Shown here: piece after piece, positions 49,737 to 60,170 of the stretch
Layout of the letters: every line of letters starts with the position of its first letter
How positions within the stretch are numbered: position 1 is the first letter of the stretch
From: CAJCIT01 sp963771305
GTDB lineage: Bacteria > Acidobacteriota > Terriglobia > Bryobacterales > Bryobacteraceae
NCBI GenBank assembly: GCA_963771305.1
Contig: CAVYTS010000025.1
Span: forward strand, 1 to 64,000
Direction: 5' to 3'
Length of the DNA stretch: 64,000 bases
The notes under the pieces: model-generated
Seen by the model: the letters and a program-made list of their open reading frames with translations, nothing else
Told to the model about the DNA's origin: nothing
The model's database searches: none
Made by a program: the position numbers and the translations under genes

Positions 49737-50738
49737 ATGATGACGTGGCGCAATGGCGTGCTGTTGGCGACGATTTTCCTGGCAGCAGCACTTGCGTTGG
49801 CTACGGGCGAACGCGGGACCTATTCGTCGACCCCCTCAGCGGAACTGCGACAACAAGTTAGTCTTCCTTTCCGTTTTGTGGCCTTTGGGGATACTCGTTT
49901 CACGCACTCCACCAGCGAGCAGGTCTCCAATGCACAGGTTCGTCAGGCCATTGTGCACGCGATCACCAAGGAGAAACCCTCTTTCATTTCCATCGGAGGT
50001 GACATCGTTTACAAGGGCGACGACGTCGGCGACTGGAGAGTTTGGGATGAGGAAACCCGGGCGTGGAGAGAGGACAAACTAACTGTTTACCCGGCGCTGG
50101 GCAATCATGATCTGCATGGCAACGAAACCACCGCGCTGGCAAACTATTTCAAGCGCTTCCCTGACTTGAATGGCAGCCGATACTACACAGTGCGCCTGGC
50201 GAATTGTTTGATGCTCGTGCTGGACAGCGTGCGGGCCGAAACCGCAGGTCCGCAGGGCGAGTGGTTCAAGCACGAATTGCAGAGCGTTCCGGGCGATGTG
50301 GCTTTCGTCATCATCGTGCTCCATCATCCGCCCTACACGAGTTCTTCCGATGCGGAAAAATACGGCGGGGGGCACTCGGCACGATCCATGGAGAAAGACC
50401 TATCCAAGCTCATCGAAGATCAGCAGCTTGGCAGTCGCGCCCGCTTTGTGGTCTTCTCCGGACACGTTCATAACTACGAACGCCACCAGCATGGCGGCGT
50501 AACCTACTTCGTGACCGGAGGAGGCGGAGCGCATGCGTATCCGATAGAGCGCGACCCAGGCGATCTGTTTCAGAGCACAGCTGTCAACTACCATTACTTG
50601 GTCGCCGAGGTGTCCGCGCAAAGTATGAAAATCACGATGAAGCGGGTCGAGATCGTGGGCGGCAAAGAGGTCTGGACACAGCCAGATTCCGTGGCCATTC
50701 CTGTTCCAACGGGGCAGGCTGAGAGATTCCGCCACTGA
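49737..50738 (+). CDS. Exported metallophosphoesterase (calcineurin-like)
   Basis: A 333-residue exported phosphoesterase. Signal peptide (NGVLLATIFLAAALALATG) then the five metal-binding blocks: FGDTRF, GGDIVYKGDD, GNHDLHG, LHHPPYTSS and FSGHVHNYERH. The start at 49737 has AAGGAAG 7 bases upstream; the ATG at 49713 lacks one. Related to purple-acid-phosphatase-like enzymes that hydrolyse phosphate esters with two metals. Third gene in the same direction as the two before it. Confidence 0.92.
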   Translation: MMTWRNGVLLATIFLAAALALATGERGTYSSTPSAELRQQVSLPFRFVAFGDTRFTHSTSEQVSNAQVRQAIVHAITKEKPSFISIGGDIVYKGDDVGDWRVWDEETRAWREDKLTVYPALGNHDLHGNETTALANYFKRFPDLNGSRYYTVRLANCLMLVLDSVRAETAGPQGEWFKHELQSVPGDVAFVIIVLHHPPYTSSSDAEKYGGGHSARSMEKDLSKLIEDQQLGSRARFVVFSGHVHNYERHQHGGVTYFVTGGGGAHAYPIERDPGDLFQSTAVNYHYLVAEVSAQSMKITMKRVEIVGGKEVWTQPDSVAIPVPTGQAERFRH

Positions 50739-50792
50739 ACAATTAGTTACCTTTTCCGCGCCCTGTGGGCCGCAATAATTCGATCCCGGAAT

Positions 50793-50879
50793 TTATGCAG
50801 CCTTTCGCCACCAATACTCATGATGCAAGCCCAGAATTGGCTTGGCTATCGCTTCCGAGGACGAAAACGGCGCATAGCG
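50793..50879 (-). pseudogene. Transposase C-terminal tail
   Basis: The minus strand reads RYAPFSSSEAIAKPILG then LHHEYWWRKAA and stop, the typical end of integrase-core transposases of the type found at 61337. Only the tail remains, marking a lost insertion sequence. Confidence 0.65.
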
Positions 50880-51126
50880 CGATCGCAAGCAGGCAAAGCC
50901 GTTCGAACGACGGAGGGAATACCTGGACCGAGGGAACGATGCGGCCCGGCTTCCGCCATTCCCCCGGTCATTTGACTCGCAGGAAATGTACATGACAGCA
51001 ACAGGGGTGGCACCGGCTCGTTTAGAGGCCAGCGACCGTTGGGTCCAACTGCGAAACGGGGGCAGTCATCGTATGTTTCCGGCGAGTAGCTTCATCCGCC
51101 TTCAGTCAGATGGCTGTGCTCCCGTC
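50880..51126. other. Intergenic
   Basis: Nothing recognised. Confidence 0.35.
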
Positions 51127-51486
51127 TTAGAACCGCGGCGGAATCAGCGAACCGCACGCGAGCCGCTTGCCTTTCTGATCGAGGACTACAGCCTTTCCGC
51201 TCACCGCGTTCGGGCTTTCGTTCAGTGCAAGACCCGCAAGCGTGCGATCGAGATGCCCGGCCCCATCTCCTCCGGCGGTACCGCTTCCTAGATCGCCTCC
51301 CTTTACCGGATCGCCTGCCTTCATGGCATCATCTCGGCGGCCTTCAGGTAGAGGAACACAGAAATCGGAGTGAATGTCGGACGAAGCTACAGTAGCGGTT
51401 TGGTGATTGGGCGCAAGCAATCGCGAAAGAATGGGGTCCGGCATGGGGCCTTCCCGAACTGCGTGAGCGTGTCGGAGCCCTCCCAC
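51127..51486 (-). pseudogene. Possible degraded Cu/Zn superoxide dismutase C-terminal region
   Basis: The frame ends GGDLGSGTAGGDGAGHLDRTL, VSGKAVVLDQKGKRLACGSL, which resembles the end of Cu/Zn SOD (GDLGN...DG, then GRTLVVH...RLACG). The metal-binding His residues are not recognisable, so it is a remnant at best. Confidence 0.25.
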
Positions 51487-51820
51487 CAGATCTTCATATT
51501 CCTGACAACCTGCGGTGTAAGCAAAAGCCTGTCATCGGAAACTTCACTTCGGCAAGGACGATTCAAGTCAAACCTAACCCCGCCGAAAACGGGGAAGGGA
51601 CATCCAGGCCTTCATGGTTTGAATGCCGCTCCGATGTCAGCGTTGACTAGGCTCGGACGGAGGCCTCGCTGTAAGGACACGCAGTGTCTTCGCGGCACGG
51701 GTGGTACCCCGCGGCTTCCGATAACACCAGATATCGCTCCCACATTTGGAACCCGACGAAGGCGTGTTTGCCCGTTCAACGGCCGGGGTCTCCTCGAGGC
51801 CCACGGGTAGCGTAACGCCT
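51487..51820. other. Intergenic
   Basis: No gene recognised. Confidence 0.35.
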
Positions 51821-52630
51821 CTAGGATCGAGAGGCCCTTGGTGCTTGCCACTCTGCTGCGGATTCGGAGGTCGACGTTCGCCGCCTTCGGCGGATGGCAC
51901 AACCTGTCACGACCGCGAGACCAACCAAGCCGAACGTCAGGGGTTCTGGTACCGCGCTAGCCACTGGGCCAGTGGTCAACAGTCCATCTAGAACAAAGCC
52001 GGTGGGGTCTCCACACGCGGGACACGCGGGGATTGGATCGTTGAAGACATAAGCAGTCAGCGTCAACGAACCATCGCCGTTCAGATCGCTGGCGTTGAAT
52101 GGAATCGAGGTGTTGCAAGTGTACGGATTCGTGCCTCCCGCCGAAGACGGGTTCGGGGTATCCGAGCAACCCAGCGGGTTAAAGCCCGTTCCGTTCGTGG
52201 AGCTGCCACCGTTCCAGATCTGAGCGGGTTCATTTCCGGCAAACAAATTCACCCGGTTGTCGGCGCCAAAGACGAACGACAAGTGCCCGGAGGTAGCGCC
52301 AAGCGTCGCCGCCGACACCGTGAGAGTATATGTCCAAGTGTCACCGGTCGGGTTCATGAGCGTGTTCGCGCAACCCTTGCCTGGCGTCTGTCCGACAACG
52401 CAACCGGTGGAGGCTACTGAGTCAAAGGATACCCAGCTTGATCCCGTCGGCGCCGGAGCCCAGGTTCCATTGGGCGAAACCGAAACCGCGGCGATGTTGC
52501 CGGTCGCGGGAATAAAGACCTGCCAGCTGGCTGTCCCCGTATCGATGTTGATACTTGCGCCAGAGGCGGTCACCACTGCGGCCATCGCCAGGGCACAACC
52601 CGAGAGTCTCCTAATCAAATTTTGCCCCAT
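51821..52630 (-). CDS. PEP-CTERM-anchored exported protein
   Basis: A ~269-residue protein with a signal peptide (LIRRLSGCALAMAAVVTASGA), a beta-rich Gly/Thr/Asn body and the C-terminal sorting tripartite: VPEP, hydrophobic LTFGLVGLAVVTGCAI, then RRRRR. PEP-CTERM tails are recognised by exosortase. The tail continues 18 residues past the Arg cluster, longer than usual, possibly run-on of the stop. The start at 52630 gives the best signal peptide; ATG 52651 is possible. The exosortase lies elsewhere. Confidence 0.85.
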   Translation of the reverse strand: MGQNLIRRLSGCALAMAAVVTASGASINIDTGTASWQVFIPATGNIAAVSVSPNGTWAPAPTGSSWVSFDSVASTGCVVGQTPGKGCANTLMNPTGDTWTYTLTVSAATLGATSGHLSFVFGADNRVNLFAGNEPAQIWNGGSSTNGTGFNPLGCSDTPNPSSAGGTNPYTCNTSIPFNASDLNGDGSLTLTAYVFNDPIPACPACGDPTGFVLDGLLTTGPVASAVPEPLTFGLVGLAVVTGCAIRRRRRTSTSESAAEWQAPRASRS

Positions 52631-52651
52631 GTAATTAGTTAGAACAAACAT

Positions 52652-53007
52652 CTCGCGAGTGTAACATATCAAACAATCCGGGCGAAGCGGCTCGTGGCTA
52701 TCGGTACCGTGTGAAATGTCCGGTCAACTAGCAAGTGATATGTTCGGTCAGACCGCGCACGCCTCGACGGACGACTGCTTCCCGCGCCGCTGGTCCGCCC
52801 GAAGCCCGAGAGATAGCTGGCGATAATAACGTGCCGCAGATTTAGCTCCAGCGCGTTGCATCGCCGGATCCGAGACGCTAACGGTACTTCCTGGTCCTTT
52901 AGACTTGGAGGGTAACGGCAGTAGGGTGAACCAGGAGCTGTTTTGGGGACGCTGACATTGAACGCGGAAGGCTCGGCGTCAATCCGTTCGAGGCCCCGGT
53001 GATCGAA
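52652..53007. other. Divergent intergenic region
   Basis: Lies between two divergent secreted-protein genes; no element recognised. Confidence 0.35.
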
Positions 53008-53559
53008 ATGAAAGGAAGAACAAGGGTGCGAACGAAGACCCTCGCCGTGTCCGTGCTGGCCACGATGTCGATGACCGTCGGATGCATCCGGGCGCTCGGA
53101 GACCAATGCAGTAACGTTCGCGCCCAGATCATCGACCGCTCTTCCCCTGAAGGCTGCACCAGTCCGCTCAAGGTATGCTTGGCCGGCACTGTCAAGGGCA
53201 ACCATGGACTCACTGGAACGACATACTTTGTGCTCGATGGAGTTGCGCCCGCCCCTTCCGCCGCAGCTGGCTTCAAATCCACCACAGGAACCTTCATCTA
53301 CACGACCAAGGTAGGGACCCTCACCGTTCGCGAAACCGGCAGCGGTAAACTCTCCGGCCACCCTTCGAGTGGGTATGGCAGCGGAGTTCAAGAAGTTATC
53401 AGTGGCACTGGAAAATTCGCCGGCCTATACGGCATCCTCTACGTGTCCCAAAAGGACATGCTCGGCACGTTCTTTAGCGACGTTAGGGGACAACTCTGTA
53501 GAGGTGCCAGACCAGCAGCCGCTGACTTACCCAAGAAGGGTACCGAGCCGGCCCACTGA
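53008..53559 (+). CDS. Small secreted beta-barrel-like protein
   Basis: A 183-residue protein with an N-terminal hydrophobic leader (TLAVSVLATMSMTVGCIRA), a possible lipobox at VGC. The body, STTGTFIYTTKVGTLTVRE and EVISGTGKFAGLYGILYVS, resembles the allene-oxide-cyclase-like/lipocalin-type barrels of bacterial secreted proteins. No catalytic residue can be named. Unassigned otherwise. Confidence 0.6.
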   Translation: MKGRTRVRTKTLAVSVLATMSMTVGCIRALGDQCSNVRAQIIDRSSPEGCTSPLKVCLAGTVKGNHGLTGTTYFVLDGVAPAPSAAAGFKSTTGTFIYTTKVGTLTVRETGSGKLSGHPSSGYGSGVQEVISGTGKFAGLYGILYVSQKDMLGTFFSDVRGQLCRGARPAAADLPKKGTEPAH

Positions 53560-54071
53560 AATGAAAGGTCTGCTGCGCGTCCCTCGCAGAGGTATTGCCG
53601 ATAATACAAATTAACGTCCCTTGTCTCGCTTTGACACATCGGATTTCTCAAGCCGGACTATTTGCGTCCACCCCGGTGACACCGGTTTGCGCTGGTTTAG
53701 CATCCATTCCTGACGGTCGAGCTTCAGCGCCGTCCGCCAGGACTCGTTCTCTGAGCATAGGCGAATAGCCCTTGCTGCCTGGCGAGAAGCGAGTTGTGCC
53801 CGAAACCTCTGTGTGGATTGCAAATGCCGATATTTCTGCAGCCACAGCCCCGGTGCCTGAATGCATTCATGATTGTCTGCGTTTCGTGATCGAAAGCGGA
53901 AGGTTGTCATGCCCCGCACCTCAACCTAACGCCCTCGCCGTGCTTCCCGCCTGGACACTCATCCGCGAGCATGGCAATCGATATGAAATAAGGCGTTCTT
54001 GCCTGTGGCAAAAAAGAGCTTCGCGGCCTAAGCTCGAATTGAGCGAATCTTCGCTCCAAGGAGATTTGAAA

Positions 54072-54374
54072 ATGCCTACGGTTGCTCTGTTTGTACGCCT
54101 GGAGGCAAAGTCCGGGAAGGAAGATGAGGTCGCCGCGTTCCTGAGGCAAGGCCTCCAACTCGCGAATGAGGAGGCGACGACGCCGGTCTGGTTCGCGTTG
54201 CGATTGGGACCAACGACGTTTGCCATATTTGACGCATTCAATGATGACGCAGGACGGCAGAATCATCTCAACGGAGCGATTGCGAAGGCTCTGATGGCTC
54301 AGGCTCCGAACTTGCTGGCAGCGCCTCCGGTGATTGAGCAGTTGGATGTATTGGGCGCCAAGCTTCCGATATAA
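54072..54374 (+). CDS. Antibiotic-biosynthesis-monooxygenase (ABM)-fold protein
   Basis: A 100-residue dimeric alpha+beta-barrel type protein: VALFVRLEAKSGKEDEVAAFLRQGL, TPVWFALRLGPTTFAIFDAFNDDAGR and LNGAIAKALMAQAPNLLA. AAGGAG lies 8 bases before the ATG; the longer frame upstream is not supported. ABM proteins include oxygenases and small-molecule binders; the role here is unknown. Confidence 0.85.
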   Translation: MPTVALFVRLEAKSGKEDEVAAFLRQGLQLANEEATTPVWFALRLGPTTFAIFDAFNDDAGRQNHLNGAIAKALMAQAPNLLAAPPVIEQLDVLGAKLPI

Positions 54375-54607
54375 ACGGGGCGCCTTAAGAGCGAACGCGG
54401 AGATCTGCCTCATCAGGAAGTCGCGCAGGTCGCTTGGCTGGTTTGTTGGCATGTCGCGGAAGTGGCTTCGCGGCCGGGTTCGAGAATACCGATATCACGT
54501 CTTATCGTTCCGAATTCGGTCGCACTACTGGAACTGCGCCCGGGGTTGCTGGCTGGTGGGTTGGCTGCTCTCGCCGAGCATTGCGTCATGATCAAGTTGA
54601 GAGTCGA

Positions 54608-55540
54608 ATGCAGTTGCTCCACAAATTGGCCAGATTCGGGAGAAAATCGCCCGGGGGGAAATGGGAGTCAATCAAGGACACCGTTCGCTACCAGGTTGTC
54701 CACCCTGTCCGCTTGAAAGCCAATACGGCCCTTCTGAACCGGGGCTGGAGAATTCCTCACATGGGGAACGATCGAACCGCATATGTGATCGGACTCTTTG
54801 GCACCGGGCGCTGGTACATCAATACGTTGTTACTCTATAACATCGGTGAAAGGGCCGGCTACTTCAGGGATACACTCCAGTTCCATCCTGGTCCCACATC
54901 GATGATCTACAGCGGCCACGCCACGCTGAAATACGTTAGCCGAATGCAGTATCAGCCGGACGCAGCCAACCGCATTTTAGAGTCAGTCCGGTCAGGTTCG
55001 GCCGATTTGATTTTTATCTATCGTCATCCCCTCGATTCGCTGCTGACCAACTGGGTTTGGTGGCGCACCTACCTCCGCGAAAACAGGTCGGTCCTCGGCA
55101 TTCCTGACGTCTATAAAGACACCAGCGACTTTTGCGCGGATCTGAGCCAGAACTTTTCTGAGTTTGAAGCGTTTGCCTGCGGCGACCTCAAGTTTTTCGC
55201 CGGCGCTCCGGGGCCACCCTTTCTCTCTTTCGCCGAATTTGTTGAGGAAACCGAGCTATACCTGCGCGCCGCCACCCTTCCGTTGCGCCTGGAGGACTTT
55301 GCGATAGATCCGCTTGCCGGGTTTCTCCGGATCGCTGGGGTCATGTCGGTTAAGCTGGTTCTGAACCGGCTGCGAGTAGTGCCTCCCAGGGCAACGCCTT
55401 ACGGCCATCTAACCGTCAGGGACAGCGTCCCACGGTTTAGAGATTTCATTGAGAGGGTGGACGCACTAACCAAACGCCGTGTTGAGATGCTCGGTTATCG
55501 TCTGGGCTATTCAAACGAGGGCCGGATAGCTAACCGATAA
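54608..55540 (+). CDS. Sulfotransferase-like protein
   Basis: A ~310-residue protein. The 5' PAPS-loop-like motif is YVIGLFGTGRWYINTLLL near residue 60 and the 3'-phosphate region is LIFIYRHPLDSLLTNWVWW. These match P-loop sulfotransferases that move sulfate from PAPS to glycans or lipids. The start at 54608 removes an upstream stretch with low coding character. No PAPS synthesis genes are nearby. Confidence 0.75.
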   Translation: MQLLHKLARFGRKSPGGKWESIKDTVRYQVVHPVRLKANTALLNRGWRIPHMGNDRTAYVIGLFGTGRWYINTLLLYNIGERAGYFRDTLQFHPGPTSMIYSGHATLKYVSRMQYQPDAANRILESVRSGSADLIFIYRHPLDSLLTNWVWWRTYLRENRSVLGIPDVYKDTSDFCADLSQNFSEFEAFACGDLKFFAGAPGPPFLSFAEFVEETELYLRAATLPLRLEDFAIDPLAGFLRIAGVMSVKLVLNRLRVVPPRATPYGHLTVRDSVPRFRDFIERVDALTKRRVEMLGYRLGYSNEGRIANR

Positions 55541-56586
55541 GGGACGATAACGTTCAAGGAGGAAGGAACAGGATCGTCAAGAGGGTTGTTGTGGCCTGCT
55601 GGCGCCACTGCTATGATCTTGCCAGTTTCTAGGGCGGGCTTGGGTACCTCTACGTCGCTAAGGCGTAGTCAAGTATCCCGAAAGGGTAGCGAAAAGGTTC
55701 ATCTCTCCGACTTGTGCAGTGGACTAGGCATCGAGTCCGATTGTAAACTGTACGCTACTCCCGTCCGCACAGAACGTCACGTCTGCGCAGTAAGCACGAG
55801 TTGGTGATTGTTAACTGGCGAAGAACCCGGTGCTGTGGAGCTGGTTGTCAGGCGCACCTGCACCGCAATGTTCGCCTGCACGGCAATGTGAAAGTCACGT
55901 GCCGAATCACCCACCGCTGGCCTGTGGGAATGGGCACGTTTACAATTGCCGTTAACTCCGCTTTCCCAGTCGCAGGATCCGTCGAAGGCGTGAAATTGAC
56001 CGTGCCCGCGGCCGCCATGCGGGTGTAGGAAGTATTTGCCATTGTCGTTTTTTCGGTCCTTCTGGGACGACGCGCGGCATTCTAGCCACTGCGCCTCGTT
56101 GCCCTCCAAACCAAAACGCGTGAGAACATCGGTATCAACAAAAACCCGGCTTACTCTTTGAGGCATCCTTCGCCTGTTGCCGGTAAGGCGCCTGGGCAGA
56201 GGAGTGTCCCAGAATGAGAGTGCGCCGCCCCGGTCAGACATGCGAGGATGCACTGCGGCGACAGTGGAATTGATGATGGCTCGATCAGTTCAGTTTTCTT
56301 TCGACCCAGCCGGCCCAGTCCACGAGGCGACCTCGGCTTCCCTTCGGGCCGACAACCTCGGTTAAGAAAATGTCGCGGGGCGTGGCGCATTCTTTTGCGC
56401 CTTTCGCGCCCATTTAGGTGACCGGCCTTTGTGAGCTGAAAAACACTGGCTGCAAATCACCTCCGGGATACACGAAACCTTCTCGAGAATGCCTTCAAAG
56501 CTTGGCAAAGGGGAGCTATGATTGTGCATTCGATCCGGCGCTGCCAGCAGCTAGAGCGAGTCGGACGAGCGGGTAGCAGGTGCTCT
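55541..56586. other. Intergenic with possible structured RNA and a small ORF
   Basis: Around 55655-55770 there are nested complementary stretches (CGCTA...TAGCG, CCCGAAAGGG, GGACT...AGTCC). On the minus strand, 56042-55848 encodes MANTSYTRMAAAGTVNF...PIPTGQRWVIRHV, perhaps frameshifted into the next frame downstream. Neither is certain. Confidence 0.35.
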
Positions 56587-59457
56587 ATGAACAATGACCG
56601 GGAAGAGTGGGGAGTCCTTGAGTCGCTGTATCTCAAGGGCGAACAACTGACGGCGGCTGAGCGCGAAGTGCTGCTTCAAGAGCGCAACGCGAGCGAACAT
56701 TTGCGGAGCCGGCTGTGGGCGCTGTGGCGGCAAGGCGACCGCACCGAGAGCATTCTAGCTGCCAACGTTCTTTCTAACTTCACGGTGTTCGCGGACGGGA
56801 GAACCGCCGAAGCCATTCGGTACCAGCCTGGGCAACTGGTGGCGAGGCGATTTGAGGTTCACGAGTTCCTGGGCGAGGGCGGAATGGGCTCTGTGTACTG
56901 AGCCCGCGACACGACGCTCGGCCGAGAAGTAGCGCTGAAGATATTGCAATGGTCGGGCGTTGGGGAAGAGATCCGGCTGCGGGCCGACCGGGAAGCGCAT
57001 ATTATCTCGGCCTTGAATCATCCGGGAATCTGCACGCTGCATGACATGTACTGGGACCGAACGACGCCGATCCTGGTGATGGAGTGTTTGCAGGGCGAGA
57101 CGCTGGACCAGCGGCTAACGCGCAGTCGACTAACGCAGGAAGCGTTTCGCACGATTGGCCTGCAGATTTGCGAAGCGCTCACTTATGCGCACGAACGCCG
57201 CGTTTTGCACGGCGACTTGAAACCGGCCAATATCATGCTGACGGAGCGCGGCGCAGTGCTGCTGGATTTCGGGCTGTCGCGCAGCATCGGCGAGCCGGCG
57301 GTGGGCGCAAAAGAAGATGGGCAGGCGGCCTCGCATGCTTTCCCTCGGGGTTGGGTTGCTGGAACGCCGGCTTACATGAGTCCGGAGCAGATACGAGGAG
57401 AGCAGCTGGATGCGAGGTCGGATGTTTTCAGCCTGGGCTGCGTGCTCCACAAAATGGCAAGCGGCAGAGGCCCGTTTCACAGAAACTCCACGGAAGATAC
57501 ATTTCAGGCGATTCTCAAGGCCGCGCCGGAACCACCGCCCGCGCAACTTGCGGGCGTGCCAAGGCGGGTTCGTTCGCTGATCGCGAAGTGCCTGCGGTTA
57601 GAACCGGCAGACAGATTTCAAAGCGTGGCGGAGGTTACGAAGAGCCTTCGCCGTGCGACGTCGTCAAGAGTCAGGGCACGGCTGACGGTGGCCGGAGTGG
57701 TTCTGCTTGTTGCGGCGATGGGAAGTGCGGTGTGGTTCGGCACGAGGCGTGAGGATCCGCCGTTGGTCGCTCGCCAATTCACATTCGACGACGGGCAGGC
57801 TGATGACCCTGCCTTCTCTCCGGACGGGGAGATGCTGGCATTCGGATCCGATCGCGGTGGCAAGAATCACGAAAGCATCTGGATCCAGCAGGTCGATGGC
57901 TCCCGGCCAGTCCAGTTGACGGATGGCGAATACGACGAGGTGGTCCCCGCTTTCTCGGCCGACGGAACCACGATCGCTTTTACGTCGTTTCGCCCCGATG
58001 GGCCGAGCATCTATGTCGTGCCCGCGACGGGGGGGATGCCGCAGTTGCTGGCGAAAGGCGGGCGGTTTGCGCGGTACTCGCCCGATGGCAAATGGATCGC
58101 ATTCATTAAACCGATTAACTTTTCCCATGCCGAGCTGGTCGTGATGCCAGCGTCCGGAGGCACGCCCAGGAAGATCGCGAAGGTCAATCCCACGTCTGCG
58201 CCAGTCTGGAGCTCCGACAGTTCAGCTGTAATTTCGGCGGGGTACTCGGGAGCCAGCCTCAGTCTCGCCTATTTAGACGCTCAGCTGTTCGATTGGTTCG
58301 CGGTTCCCGTTGACGGGAGGCCGGCGATGCCGCTTAAGATACGAAGAGTCTTTTCCGGTGAACCCAATGAAGCATTGCCTGTGGCTTGGCAAGGAGAACG
58401 GCTCATTTGCCTTACCTGGGTAGGTGGGAGCAGCAGTCTCTGGGAACTGCGCGTTCGTAGAGAACAAGCGTGGCACCTAGAGTCTAAGCCTAAGCTCCTT
58501 CGGGCCGACGTTAAACCTAGCGGGTTAGCATCATTGGTTGGGCGTCGCTTGGCGTTCACGGCAGGTGACTGGCATCGAAGCGTTGGGATGTTGCGACTTG
58601 ACCCCAATGCGCCGAAGTCCTTGGCACATCTGGAACGAGCTCCCGGCATGATGAATGCCCAATTGTGGGATACTTCACCAGACGGACGCGAGTTGGCATA
58701 CTTTCGATATCCGGACCAACTTGGATCGTATCTCCGAAACTTGGGCACAGGTGAGGAGCGGCGTCTTGAGGTTCCTGGCAAGAGCATTATTGCGTCGTAT
58801 CTGTCCAAGCGACCGAAGATGCTCGTTGTGGCCGGCTCCCCATCGGCCTCCTACCGTGATTCCACTACGTACCTGATGGACACTGTGGGCGGGAAGAGGG
58901 ACATCCTTTGCACTGGATGTGATTCTCCACAGTCGTCTCCAGACGGAAGGTGGATTTTTGTGAAGCGATTTGACGACCCTCAAAGCATTCTTTTGACTTC
59001 GAGCGGCGAGCGATACCTGGACGTCTTGGACGATTCTCAAAACGTCCAGTCAGTTCGTTTTTCCGCCGATGGGAAATGGATTGCATTTCGCTACTCGAAG
59101 GACCAGCGAAATGGAAGACTCTATGCGGCGCCCTTCCGAGGCGCAACTCCCGTTCCAAAGGCAGACTGGGTCCTATTGACGCGCGATGAGGGGGAGTACG
59201 GACGTCCTGGATGGTCGCCGGACGGGCGTGTCGTTTATTATTCCTCAAAGCAGGACGGATACCGATGCCTGTACGCACGGAGACTTGATGTGTCCAAGAA
59301 ACAAGCACTAGGGGAACCGATTGCGATCTACCATGCGCACGGCACGCCCTCTATTCCGGATGACTACGATGCTCTTTCTGTTGCTCGCGACAAGCTTGTG
59401 TTTGAAATTGGCGACGGCAGAACCAACATCTGGCTGGCGGAGCTTCCGCCAGAGTAG
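56587..59457 (+). pseudogene. Ser/Thr protein kinase with TolB-type propeller, interrupted by TGA
   Basis: From ATG 56587 the frame has a leader (NDREEWGVLESLYLKGEQLT), then RFEVHEFLGEGGMGSVY, and a TGA at 56899-56901 in place of the usual Arg of VYRARD. It continues in frame with ARDTTLGREVALKIL, HGDLKPANIML (HGD instead of HRD), LLDFGLSRS, GTPAYMSPEQIRGE, a TM segment (LTVAGVVLLVAAMGSAVWF) and propeller repeats (SPDGEMLAFGSDRGG, SPDGRVVYYSSKQDG). CGA to TGA is one transition. The HGD loop marks a non-RD kinase. A single nonsense codon kills the kinase loop unless suppressed. Confidence 0.9.
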
Positions 59458-59547
59458 GGATTGGGAGATGCGTTCATCGAGTTCGCCGATGCGCCCTGAT
59501 GCGATTGGCCGACGCCAACGTGAATATCGGTGTATCCTGCGGAGAAT

Positions 59548-60114
59548 ATGGAGTGCGCGGGAGAAGTCACGCTCATGCTGCAACGCCTTCTGGTGGGTGA
59601 TCCGGGTGCTTGGAATGCGCTGTATGAGCTGCTCTACTCCTACGGCGAATCGCGCGGGCGCAAATGCGTAACGAGCACTGCGCCTTTTCCTTACAGCCGA
59701 CCGCTCTGGTGAACGAAGCGTATTTCGGCTGGCGGGCGCGGAGTTGGATATGGAGAGAGCAGAGGACAGTTCATGGCGGTGGTCGCGCAAGTGATGCGGC
59801 GAATCCTGGTGGACCATGCGCGAGCCCGAAGATCAGAAAAGCGCGGCGCCGGGTTGGGGCGGTTGAACTGGACAAAGGCGTAGCCCGAACGCTTCCTAAA
59901 CCCGAGCATGTGCTTGCGCTTGACGAAGCTCTTGACCGGCTTCAGGAATTGGATGAACGAAAGTGCCACGTGGTGGAGCTCCGGTATTTCGAAGCTGTAC
60001 GGGAGAGGAGACTGCCGCCGCGCTGGGAGTCAACCGCCAGACGGTGACGCGCGACTGCGGTTCGAGCGCGCCTTTCTGTTGGATGCGATGCAGAGCACGC
60101 GCAACGAAGAGTAA
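59548..60114 (+). pseudogene. ECF-type RNA polymerase sigma factor, multiple frameshifts
   Basis: Across three frames the region gives the pieces of one ECF sigma factor: TLMLQRLLVGDPGAWNALYELLY, FSLQPTALVNEAY, QFMAVVAQVMRRILVDHARARR, LALDEALDRLQELDERKCHVVELRYF and ETAAALGVNRQTVTRD, then the tail ending at 60114. At least four frame changes are needed. It lies between two kinase leaders, as in intact sigma-kinase pairs. Confidence 0.85.
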
Positions 60115-60123
60115 GGTTGCCAC

Positions 60124-60170
60124 ATGAACACGGACCGGAAAGAGTGGGGAGCCCTTGAGTCGCGGGCGAA
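60124..60170 (+). pseudogene. Start of a second kinase gene, truncated
   Basis: MNTDRKEWGALESRANG matches the leader of the 56587 kinase (MNNDREEWGVLES...) and starts 9 bases after the sigma factor remnant. Homology then stops, so only the leader survived. Confidence 0.65.
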
